Assembly: GCF_048773025.1 (NCBI RefSeq)
Contig: NC_133561.1
Location: forward strand, 29,974,001 to 30,038,000
From: Camelus bactrianus
Taxonomy: Eukaryota > Chordata > Mammalia > Artiodactyla > Camelidae
DNA: 64,000 nt
Direction of reading: 5' to 3'
The notes under the pieces: model-generated
Told to the model about the DNA's origin: nothing
What the model saw: the letters and a program-made list of their open reading frames with translations, nothing else
Databases searched by the model: none
Shown: positions 1-9,640 of the stretch, piece by piece
Position numbering within the stretch: position 1 is the first letter of the stretch
Layout: each line of letters begins with the position of its first letter
Position numbers and translations under genes: made by a program

Positions 1-748
1 TGATGGTAATGGGGAGCCATTGAGGAATATAGTGAGTGTATGTCTAGAGTGGCTGGTACCTAGAACGTAGCCCCAAGTAGATGCTCTAACAAATGTAATT
101 GCTGAAAGAAAACAAAAATGAATGAATAAATGTTATAATACCCCCAAAAAACACATTGTGTTTGGCTTATAAACAAATCAAAATTGTAATGAATCAAAAG
201 TAGCTAATATTTGAGCAAGAGCTCTTTGTGATATAATCACACCACCTCTTTGTCTGAATCTCCATGGCTCCCTTTAAAATATTTCAGTAAGAGTAGGTTT
301 CCCTGCTCCTAAATGAAAAGTCAGGCAAGCTCACGATTTTTCTTCTAAAGTACAGGTGATAGTCCTAACTTAGTTCCTTTAAGGTTCTAAATTTGATCAT
401 GTTAAGTGTCCAGCTAAATATTTTAGTTAGCAGTTTAATCTTCATTCAAAGATATGCCCCCCTCGCCAGCCTAGGTCTGCAGTCAGGAAGGCACGAAGGG
501 GTGTAGGGCCGCCTTCTCCCCTCCCCCGCTCTTTCTCCTCCAGGTGGAAGCAGCCGGCATTTGGGATCCCCGCAGGGTCACAGCGGGGCGGGAGGGAGCA
601 GAGGCAGGAGGCAGGCAGGTCTCACTTGATGGGATGATCTGGAGCTCTCTGGCCTGGCGGGGGGTCTAGGGCTCACTCTTCCTCTGTTGAGTTTCTTTGT
701 GGACCCTTAGATGGCCCCCTGATGGCTCATTTCCTCTCTGTGCCCCAG

Positions 749-871
749 GTTCTGCTTTGGCCCCTCCAGGCAAAAGACCCCATCTCAGATGGCTGCAGGC
801 TGGCTCTCTCCCCAGGGAAACACGGACACCTTCCTCCCACCTCTGCTGGTGGGAGGAGCGCTCCATCTCAG
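749..871 (+). pseudogene. FCAMR: Upstream FCAMR coding exon, probably relict or differently spliced
   Basis: A reading frame opens right after a good acceptor (TGTGCCCCAG at 739-748) in phase 1. It contains pieces such as KRPHLRW, GSLPRETRT and CWWEERS, which line up with the segment between the signal peptide and the Ig domain of human FCAMR (KRPHPRW, GSLPSRTH, CWREESS, from memory). Where the phase-1 donor should fall (after base 871) the sequence is GGGGCAAC, with no GT. No other GT up to the frame's stop near 999 gives the phase needed to join the Ig exon at 3604. The exon may be skipped, use a non-canonical donor, or be dead. The signal-peptide exon that should precede it is not visible and probably lies left of the window. 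Confidence 0.5.
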
Positions 872-1559
872 GGGCAACCTCTGCTCTCCCTGCTCCTACC
901 GCAGGCCCTTTGCACTTCTCTGACCAAGTCAGGCTCCAGTCCCCCCGAGGCAGGCCCAATCTGATTGGAGCCATACAATGGATAACAGCCGGGAGGTGAC
1001 TGGTGAAGGAGAATAGGGGCACCACCATCACCGAAGGGACCCTTTGAGGGGAACATCACTGGTCCTAAAATGCCAGCCTTTCTTTAATTCTCCTAGACAC
1101 CTAGTAGAAAATTCCAAAAACCTTTATTACATACAAGTAAGAGCTACTCATCCCCCAAATGAGTTCTTGAGGGTAAGTGCAATTTGGTATTAATAAAAGA
1201 AAGAAAATGTTCTTTGCGAGAGTTGCAATCCCTAATCAGCTTTCAGTTGCAAAGTCGGAACTATCTGTCCTGCTGACAAATAGGGTGCATTAATCCTCCC
1301 GCCCAAACCACGTGTAAATCACACACAGATTCCTGAAATCTGGGGTGTGAACCCTTTAATGGGGCACCATCAGTGTCATCCTGAGATGGTTTCTTGTTGG
1401 TAATTATAAATATTTTTGCTTTTTAACAGTAAGTTGCTATTTAACTCTATCAATAGTGGCATCCTTGTCGTGGGTCATTTAATTAAACCTACAGTGATTA
1501 CTGATTTATCCATAACATTTGTGGCTTTGACTCTTCCTATGATGAGACTTTAAGACAAA

Positions 1560-1830
1560 AGCAACAGGCAGGGCCAGCGTTCTGGGCATGTGCCCCGTGC
1601 AGTCACACGGGGCCCCTTGGAGAAGGTGCTCGGTTTAATGCTCTGCTATTGCCATAGTGAGATCCTGAACAGCTTTTGAACATCGGGTCCTGCATTTGTA
1701 TTTTGTCCCAGGGCCCTGCAGATTATGTAGCCAGTCCTGGCAACAGGCTTGAACTTTCTCAGGTTCAGAGGTGCTAAAGACATAGAACAAATTGATAGAT
1801 GTCAGGCACCCACATTCAAAAGCAAGATGT
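1560..1830. repeat. Old interspersed repeat, family not settled
   Basis: The stretch with GTGCCCCGTGCAGTCACACG, then TGCTCTGCTATTGCC and GATTATGTAGCCAGTCCTGG, resembles a widespread mammalian interspersed repeat that I know by sight but cannot name safely. It sits in the intron between the 749 exon and the FCAMR Ig exon. The remainder of 872-3166 shows no exon that I can support. Confidence 0.4.
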
Positions 1831-3178
1831 TGAGAGAGATGGCGAAGCTGGTTGTTCCGGCGAGAGCCCGGCACGGAGTCACCTGAAGAGCCGTCGGAGA
1901 GCAGGAGAGCTGTTTTGGAGAGCGGTCAGTGTGTCATGCTCTCTGCCACCTGCCCCTGGAGAACAAGAGTGATCACCTCCCCCTCCCCCCACTTGAAGCC
2001 AAGTAAGAGAAGGAACTTCTAGGAAGACACTCAGTGAGCTTGCCATGTGTCCCAGGTCTCTCCTGACAGCAGGACAAAGCTGTGCTTCCTAGGGCCACAT
2101 GTGGGTCCCACAGAAAGGAGCTGGCCTGGGACCTCCACCAAGAGGACCCTCCAGAGAGGAGTGGGGCCCAAAGTCATAGGGTTGGTGGTGATGGAGGAGG
2201 CCAGCAGGAGAGGGGACCTGGGAGGCAAGAGAGGACTCAGCTCAGGACGTCGGCTGTGCCCTGAGCAGCACAAGACAATCACAACTGCCCACACACGCCT
2301 CTCCCCTTCCCTCCTCACTCAATCCTAGAGGGGATCCAAACAGCACTTCTGAGTAGAGGAAGGGGCCGAATGGAGCAAGAGACCCCGACCTGCCCCCCGC
2401 TTCCACACCAGGCCTCCGAGCGTAGCTGGGAGAAAGGAAAAGGCTTGAACTGGGTAAGAGATTGGAGATGCAACAGTCATTGGACTGGAAAGCTACTGTT
2501 CTTGAAATTATGCCTGAGATTTCATCAAGGAGCCGAGGAGTCCACAGAGGGAGTTTGAAGACGCAGTGAGAGAGAGAATAAACTGTGTCTCTGCTTGCAT
2601 CCGGTCAAATTTAAGGTATTCAGTAAAAGGGCCATATACTGTGCTTCGACTGTGATTTAAGCCTACTACCAAAGCAGGCAAAGTCACAATACTGCTTTTC
2701 TGTGCCTTGACGGTGGCACTTGCTTGTTTCCATTTCTAGAAAAAAGTGGCCAGAATGAACATCTCCGCAAGCGCTGGTCTGGGGATGTACCCACCAAGCA
2801 GACCAGGATTCTTGTACCTCCGGGCACTGTCTCCTTTCAGCAGAAAGCACACTCATCTGTTTTTATTATTTCACATCTCTCTTTTACATTCCATGCAAAC
2901 AAACCACAGCCCTTCCATCAGAGGTTGCCCTGGCCCTCTCACAGGTGCAGAGGGCAGCTTTTTAAACATCTGCATGGGAGCCCAGTGGAATGAGCCCAGG
3001 CTCTGGACATACGTGCACAAAATCCCCTGGCACATGAGAAGCTAAACAGTGGTTAGCTAAGTAGTGGGTAATATTATTCTCCCATCTCTCTGATGGGAAC
3101 TTGGACACAGCTCTGTCCATATCTTGGGGCTACTCCTGACCTAATGTCTAAACTCTGACATTTCTATATTGATTCTTT

Positions 3179-3454
3179 GTTTTTATTATTAAAGTATAGT
3201 CAATTTACAATGTGTTAATTTCTGGCATACAGCATAGTGATTCAGATATATATATATATTCCTTTTCATATTCTGTTTCATTATAGGCTATTACAAGGTA
3301 TTGAATATAGTTCTCTGTGCTATACGGTAGACCCACAGACAGAAAACAAACCTGTGGTTAACAGAGGGGGAAAGGGGTGGGGAGGGATAAATTGGGAGTC
3401 TGGGATTTGCAGATACTAACTACTAGATATAAAAAAATTATACAACAAGGTCTG
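3179..3454 (-). repeat. L1 3' end with 5' inversion (twin priming) and target-site duplication
   Basis: Bases 3179-3343 are the antisense of the terminal L1 3' UTR of cetartiodactyl type (antisense tail at the left, then TATAGTCAATTTACAATG and GTGCTATACGGTAGACC). Bases 3344-3454 are the adjoining upstream L1 piece in the opposite orientation (GGGAGGGATAAATTGGGAG, ending ACAACAAGGTC). The pair is flanked by TATTGATTCTTT at 3167-3178 and 3455-3466, a 12 bp target-site duplication. The insertion lies about 150 bp before the FCAMR Ig exon. Confidence 0.8.
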
Positions 3455-3603
3455 TATTGATTCTTTTTAGCTTCACTTTCACAGAGGTTATTTTCTGAAC
3501 TGCCCCTTAATTCTGGCCAAGTTTGGAGCTCAGATCTCCCCAAACAGTGACAAATTCAGTGTTCCTTCCCCTTGGACTTTATTTTTTTCTCCTCTGCCTG
3601 CAG

Positions 3604-3942
3604 CTGCAAATGCGTTGAAGGGCCCGAGGCTGGTGTCTGGGGAGCTTGGGGGATCTGTCACCATCCAGTGCCGTTACGCCCCCTTGCTCATCAACAGCCA
3701 CCAGAGGAAGTACTGGTGCCGCCTGAGCCCCCGGCCGTGGCTCTGCCACACTGTCGTTTCCACCAACCACTACACTCAGCGGCGCTACCGCGGCCGCGTG
3801 TCTCTAACAGACTTCCCGCAAAAAGGCTTTTTTGTGGTGAGGCTGTCCCAGCTGTCCCCAGAGGATGTGGGGCGCTACCGCTGTGGCATTGGAAACTCAA
3901 ACGACATGCTGTTCTTCAGCATGAACCTGACCGTCTCTGCAG
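3604..3942 (+). CDS. FCAMR: FCAMR exon: V-type Ig domain
   Basis: The acceptor is CTCTGCCTGCAG and the donor is CTGCAG|GTATGG; the exon is 339 nt, phase 1-1. It encodes the ligand-binding Ig domain. The canonical cysteines lie in IQCRY and YRCGIG, and the CDR1-side motif [10 protein letters not shown] resembles PIGR domain 1 (NRHSRKYWCR). The extra cysteine in WLCHTV fits the second disulfide typical of this receptor family. A sequon NLT lies near the end. Confidence 0.95.
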
Positions 3943-6900
3943 GTATGGGCTGCTGGCCGGCGGGGCAAGTTTGGTGAAATGAATGCTGGGGGTGGGGGGC
4001 AACAGAAGACACTGAGGTCCAAGGGGGCTTTAAACACGAAGGAAGTGATGATGACAAGCTGGGGAAGGGAAAGGGTTTTAATATGTAGGCTTTCATTTCA
4101 GAAGGAAACCCTCTTCAGAGGGAAGATAGGTGTTAGGGAAGACCTCCCTGCTGAATGCACGTAAGCTGTTCTACCCAATTCCCTCCAAACGCTGAGGCAT
4201 ATATATTTGAAGAGAGTTCCATGAAGGTGGTGAATTGCATAATGTGTCTTCTTATGGTCATGATGTCTGTTCAGACCTGCAGGGCAGGTAAGATGGGCAG
4301 GACAGAAGAACGAGGACTGGGCTCTTCCTGAGACTGAGCTCCTCAGCAGACATCCGACAGCTACCAGGTCCACGCCCTGGGTGGCCAGTACCACAGAGAT
4401 GGTCCCCAGTCAGGTGCCCAGAGTGTGAAGACACGCAGGGCATCCAGGCTGTGAAAGGCCAGTCTGCCAGAGAGATGGTGCGGGCAGGCACGAGAGCACC
4501 GGAGGGTGGGCTTGTTTGGCTAGTTGTTGCAATCTAACCATGTGCTGTGACTGCCCGCTCTAATGCAACTAAAATTCTTTTTTTTCTTATTTGAAGAGAA
4601 ATTCATGGTTGGCTGTGGGCTTCTGGGAAAGGGGACAGCATGGGGTCCTGGGGCAAGTGGAGAGAGAGCATGTGGGCATAAAAGAAGGAGATAGGAACAT
4701 AAAGTGTCAATATTTGCAACAGAGTGGAGGATAAATCTGGTTTTCCCAATTTTTTATTTTGTCCAACGTATTGGCCAAAGATTGCATTGCTCAGTGAGGT
4801 CCCATTCCACATAGTAAAGACCTCAAGACTGGCATCATTGCTAAGTCCTATAGGCAACCCGGATAGCTTTCTCATTTGGTTTTCCTTTGCTGTTCACACA
4901 GGTCTTTCCAGAACCATCCCCACAGCCACTCTGGCTGCTGGTGAGCCCAACATGGGGTCCTCTGGAACAGCATCACCAGCAGCCAACAGATGGACACCAG
5001 GAACCATCCAGACTATAGAAAGACAGGGGACAGGATGGGACAGTGTTGCTCTGACTCTAGACACTAGCAAAACAACGGCTTTAGCTAAGGGAAGGCAAAC
5101 CCCAGAAGCAACTGCGACCATAGCTCCAGGGACAGGCGGCCAGGTAGGGGGTCCCATCTGGGCAACGGTCCCCACTCCATTGAGTCCAGCTTCAACAATC
5201 AAAAGTGTGTCCACTACTACAGAAGCTGCTCAGGTGTGGGGTACCAGAAGCTCAGACGCAAACAGGACCAGGGCAAGCAGAAGAGAGAGGGCGACAACGA
5301 CTGGGGCGGATGGGCAAAGAGGGGAAACACAGAGGGTCAGTACGGCCCTGCACACAGCTGGGAAGGTCATAGGGACCATTAGGCCGTCAAACTGGGTCTT
5401 AGAAAAATGGATGTGGACAACCCTCCACGATGAAACGTTGGTTTCTAAGCCACAAGCCCTGGGCTCCATTGAAGGAACTACACCAGCTGCAGTTGTGTGG
5501 ACCTCGGGGCCGACCAGCACGGAGATGGCCTCTGCCGAGGGAAGCGGCGCAGGGGACCTAGACAACCCTGCTGGAGATGGTGGTCCCCAAGCAACGCCGA
5601 GCCAGGCCCTGGCAGCAGGGCCCCTCAGGCCCCCAGGCAAGGACCCCTCCATGAAGAGGTAAACCCCAAGGACCCCCTCTTGGTTGCCCCATCCCTTTCC
5701 AGGCCCCTTCAGTGAGCTGACCCATGTGCCCCTCTCCATCTGCTCTCTCCTCTCCCTTTTGTAACTACAAGACAGTAAAAAAGCAAGGGATGCAAAGTCA
5801 GAATCCTCCCTCATTCAAGGGTCCTTGCTGGGAGAATGCCATCTGGGTATTTTCATGTGGTTTTCAAGGAAAAATCTCAACAATAAAATAACAGAATATT
5901 TAGGTGGGATCTTTGGAACTTTTTTTTTTTTAAGATCAGGAAACAAAGCTCCAGCAGGGGAGGTGACTCAGTGAACCACAAGGAAAGATTGTGGCAGAGC
6001 CCAGTGCCAAGCTTAGATTCCCTGACCTCACTTAGTTCTCTTTTGCATGGTGGCCCATCAGTGGGGCCCATGCACAGGCAGTGGAGTAGGGAAAAGGAGG
6101 CAGGGCCTGGGACCCTGAAGACAGGGGTCTGGTCCCAGCTCTGTAGCCAGCACTCCATGGGAGTGAGGACAGCCGGCTTGCTTCTCCCCTGTAGAATGAG
6201 AGACGAGGGCTGAAGGGTCTTCAGACCCCTGCCCAGCTCCAACGTCCCCTCTCCTGTGCTTTCCCATCCCCACTCCTGCTACTTCCGCTCCAGTGTGTCT
6301 CTGGAAGGGACAAGCATCTCTCGGGTCCTGGCTCCACCCTCCACCATGCTGTTCCTGCTGACACTGGCGGCTCTTGTTCTGTTGCAAAGGAAGCTCCAGA
6401 GAAAGAGGAACTGTGAGTGGAGTTGAAAGTCGCCCCCAAGGCTGGGGAGGGGAGTGCTTGTTTCCACCTGACACTCTTAGGTCTGGGTGGGGTCAGACTT
6501 GGTGCCAGGACTCCTAGATGTAGAAATGTTGAGCCATTTTGTCGAGCTGGGCCTTCCTTGGTTTCTTTATCAATCAGATGAGAAAAGCATCCACACATTT
6601 AGGTCTTAGTGGCATCCCAGAGCTTAAGGAGAAGTTCTTCGGAGGATGGCAAGAAGTGGTCAACCATAGGTGTATGAACTACACAAGCAGCCCTGGCTGC
6701 AGGCAGCAGGAGTGCAGGGCCCAGATGTGGAACCAAACTACATTTGCCCTTTCTGCACGGCCCAGCTGAAAGTCTCTTACAGCAACGGGCCCAGGTTTAC
6801 ACACTCCTAAAGGGAGTGTTCCATGGTGTTTAGACCTGGTGAAGGAAGGGTGAGATGTTCTGGGAGCAAGTGGAAGGGGCTAAGATTATTAGACCCAGGG

Positions 6901-7188
6901 CCCTGAAGGCCTGGCCCAATCCTGGTGGATCTCAGTTCCAAGTTTTCTGTGTCAGGAAGTTCTTGAAGACTTGTGGTGGGAGCAGGGGATTCTCAGGAAA
7001 TTGAATTCAGCACCCAGGGCCCTCACAGTGTCCTCTGTGTCTGTGCAGCTCAGGAGATAAAGAAGTCATCGAAGATCGCCTTGATTCAGATGACACAGTC
7101 CCCAGAGCTGAGCATCCAGCCCGACCTGCTGGCCCAGGTGGGAAGGAAGCTGCTCCAGGATGACCCTCCCCATCTCCATGCAGCCTGA
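3604..7188 (+). CDS. FCAMR: Fc alpha/mu receptor (FCAMR, CD351), Ig exon to stop
   Basis: Cell-surface receptor for IgA and IgM. Four coding exons are seen: 3604-3942, 4902-5658, 6294-6412 and 7049-7188, with phases 1-1, 1-2, 2-1 and 1-stop, giving about 451 residues from the Ig exon onward. The order is one V-type Ig domain with [13 protein letters not shown] and [10 protein letters not shown], a long Thr/Ser/Pro-rich stalk with no Ig fold, a short hydrophobic span ([13 protein letters not shown]) followed by basic QRKLQRKR, and a short tail with [10 protein letters not shown]. The stalk and tail match human FCAMR closely ([26 protein letters not shown]; human sequence from memory). FCAMR is the first of three linked Ig Fc receptor genes. 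The start codon and signal peptide are not visible, so the N-terminus is incomplete here. I am confident of the gene identity and less so of the 5' structure. Confidence 0.93.
4902..5658 (+). CDS. FCAMR: FCAMR exon: mucin-like stalk
   Basis: The acceptor is GTTCACACAG and the donor is AAGAG|GTAAAC; 757 nt, entering in phase 1 and leaving in phase 2. The product is rich in Thr, Ser, Ala, Pro and Gly and fits an O-glycosylated extracellular stalk. It begins [19 protein letters not shown] and ends [10 protein letters not shown], both near the human protein. Confidence 0.92.
6294..6412 (+). CDS. FCAMR: FCAMR exon: transmembrane segment
   Basis: The acceptor is CTTCCGCTCCAG and the donor is AGGAACT|GTGAGT; 119 nt, phase 2 in and 1 out. 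It encodes [18 protein letters not shown], then the membrane span and the basic stop-transfer QRKLQRKRN. The match to human LAPVSTML and ALVLLQRKL fixes the frame. Confidence 0.9.
7049..7188 (+). CDS. FCAMR: FCAMR last coding exon: cytoplasmic tail
   Basis: The acceptor is GTGTCTGTGCAG; 140 nt with TGA at 7186-7188. The tail reads [19 protein letters not shown] and onward to [14 protein letters not shown]. It is somewhat shorter than the human tail, which as I recall runs on to ERNPGP. Confidence 0.88.
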
Positions 7189-7720
7189 CTGCCCCAGAGA
7201 GGGACCCTGGACCCCAAAGAGTAGAAGGATGAGCTCCTCAGTCACTGTAGAAGGAAGACCAGGACCAAACACCATGACCCCAGCCTCTTCTCCTTCCCCC
7301 GCCTGTACGAAGGGAAGTTGGGGGAGCTGGGACCCCATCTGGGGAAGCAAAGCCTGACCATCACTGGGCCGAGCATCTTCCACAGCCAAAGGTGACGGTG
7401 TGACTCCAAGAAGCCTGCAAGAAAGGATTTGTTAATTACTGGTGGAGGTCAGTGAACCTGGAAAAGTGCAATTTCCATTCCTGGAATTTTGAAAATATGA
7501 GAGGCTTCCTGTCAGCCATCACTCCTAGCCCTTGGTAGGTCCCCCGCCACCCGACTTTCTGACATCTGTTCACGCTCAGCCTGCTGCACACACTGAATTA
7601 TATTCTTTACAGGTAGATTCTAAGCTTTTAGGGCAGTAACTGTGTTTTATCCAGCTCACTGTGTCCCCAGAGAACTTCAACTCCATAGGGCCTCCAATAA
7701 ATATTTGTGACTGAAAGGAC
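7189..7720 (+). other. FCAMR: FCAMR 3' UTR with AATAAA
   Basis: Non-coding sequence follows the stop. The first standard poly(A) signal in the sense strand is AATAAA at 7696-7701, so cleavage is expected near 7715-7725. A SINE starts about 100 bp later, outside the predicted transcript. Confidence 0.6.
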
Positions 7721-7821
7721 CCTGCCCACAAAGAGGCTCTGAATCCCTTTTGGGATTTTGGAGTCTCCTAGATGACCCCATAGGTCCCAATATAGGGACC
7801 AAAAAGAAGAGCACTGGCAAA

Positions 7822-7950
7822 GGGGAGGGTCTAGCTCAGTGGCAGAGCGCATGCTTAGCATGCACTAGGTCCTGGGTTCAATCCCCAGTCCCTCCATTAA
7901 ATAAATAAATAAATAAACCTAATTACCTACTCCCTGCTCCCCCCTAAAAA
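7822..7950 (+). repeat. tRNA-derived SINE, camelid type
   Basis: It has a tRNA-like head (TCTAGCTCAGTGGCAGAGCG, an A-box-like region), the B box GGTTCAATCCC, then CCTCCATTAAATAAATAAAT and a C/A-rich end. It is the first of three same-strand copies in the window. This type marks camelid genomes in my experience. Confidence 0.85.
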
Positions 7951-9404
7951 AGGGAAGAACACTTGTCCCTAATTCATCCCTCCCCATTTGGCCCCATACT
8001 TATCACACTGTCAATCTTTTGACCCAGTCAAGATTTTCTGGGATTTTCCTAAATTCATGGAAGAGGAGGGATTTTCAGTAGGTCTGCATCTTCTTCATAA
8101 AGCTCTTCTTATTCAACTGCTTATAAATCTGTGCTATCAAAGAAAAATAAATAAATCCGTGATATCAAGGACCATTGATGAAGCTGGAAAATGGCTGTGG
8201 TCAGAGGGGCAGATAAGAGAGAAGGTGGCAAAGAGGAATTTGATGTGGATTCTGCTTCATCGTCAGTTTACCTCATGCCTGTTGGGGGAATTTTGCTCCA
8301 GTCTTAGGCCCACTGTCTTTTCAGGGCCCACATCTATGCTTTTGTTTTGCTGGATCTGTCAACGGGCTGTCTGAACTGCATGTTTGGACAGAGCAGCCCT
8401 TGAGCAATGGGAGAGAAGAGAAGGCAAGCCTGGAAAAGCTAGCCTATCAAGTCAAGAATCGTCAGGTAGACATTCCCAGAAGGCTCAGCCCTGCCTCCTA
8501 AGCTGTCAGCAGCACCAGAAATCCTTCTTTAGCTACCTCCTCGTAGCTGGGGCTGACCGCAGACGCGCTCCGGTCCAATCAACGCGATGCGGTCTGCAAG
8601 GTTCAGGAGAGAAAGAGCTGCTGGGGTGAGTAGGGAAGTTGCCTGCCAGAACCAAACGGAAGCACAGAATTTCAGAGCTAGGAGACCCTCAGAGATTAAC
8701 CAGTCTAAAACCGGTAGCCCAGGGTGAAGGAACTCAGGCCCCATGGGGAAAGTGACTTGTTGAAAGTCCCTCAATTAACCCAGTTAGGAATAGCAGAGGG
8801 AGGGCTAGAAAAGGGAATTCACAACCTTGACCTCGTGCCTTCCCCACTCCGCCTTTGCTAAACAAGATATCGGAGCAAAACTCATCATCAACAGTCAAGG
8901 ACCCCAGAGTCCTAGCTCCTGACCCTTGTCGTGCACACGATCTCAGTGACCTGCCTGAACCGCCTGTAAGAGAGAGAGGACAGCCATGGTTATCCCATCC
9001 AGCCAATGAGGAAGCAGGCCCTACAGGTGTATAATTCAGCCACGGTCACTCAGCTCATCAGAGCAGGGATTGGGGAGATCCCAGCCTGTGTTGGGTCATT
9101 CCACCTACCTAGTGTGTTCCAGGGGCATCACAGAACACTAGCTTCTGAGGACTGTTAAGACGCGTCCCGAGAAAAAGGTTTTGTAGACCAGAGAAGTTTG
9201 GGAAATGTGGGTTAGACAACAAACAGGTTTTGTGCAGGATTTTGTGAGCACTCTAATACACCAAGGTGCATTGTGAATAGTCCTGGAAGGGCAGGGATAT
9301 TATCAGCGTTTCTCTGGATTTGGGGCTATTGTGTTTTGGTGAAGCAACCTCACAAGACTGTGTTCATCAAATCTCTCCTTGTTTGGGAAGCTTGATGCAC
9401 CAAA

Positions 9405-9640
9405 CCAGGGGTTAGCAATGCTTTTGTGTCAAGGACTGGATTGTAAATGCTGTAGACTGCAAGCTGTCCAGTCTCTGCTGCAAAGACTCTGTTCTGCCCT
9501 GGCGGCACAGAAGCAGCCAGGACGATCCATAAACGAATGACTTTGGCTGTGTTCCAACAAAACTTGATTTACGGAAGCAGGTGGCAAGCTGCATCTGGTC
9601 CAAGAGCCATAACTTGCTAATCCCTGCGCTGAACCATAAA
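9405..9640 (+). repeat. Non-autonomous hAT-type DNA transposon (MER class)
   Basis: It begins CAGGGGTTAGCAATGCTTTT and ends TAACTTGCTAATCCCTGCG, with internal TGGCTGTGTTCCAACAAAAC. This matches the hAT-Charlie-related MER elements whose ends read CAGGGGT...ACCCCTG. The ends are imperfect inverted repeats. A second copy lies at the right end of the window in the opposite orientation. Confidence 0.65.

Noticed and set aside
7822-7900. Possible tRNA gene
   Set aside because: It has A- and B-box-like parts but is followed by the AAATAAATAAAT SINE tail and occurs in several dispersed copies. It is a SINE, not a tRNA gene.
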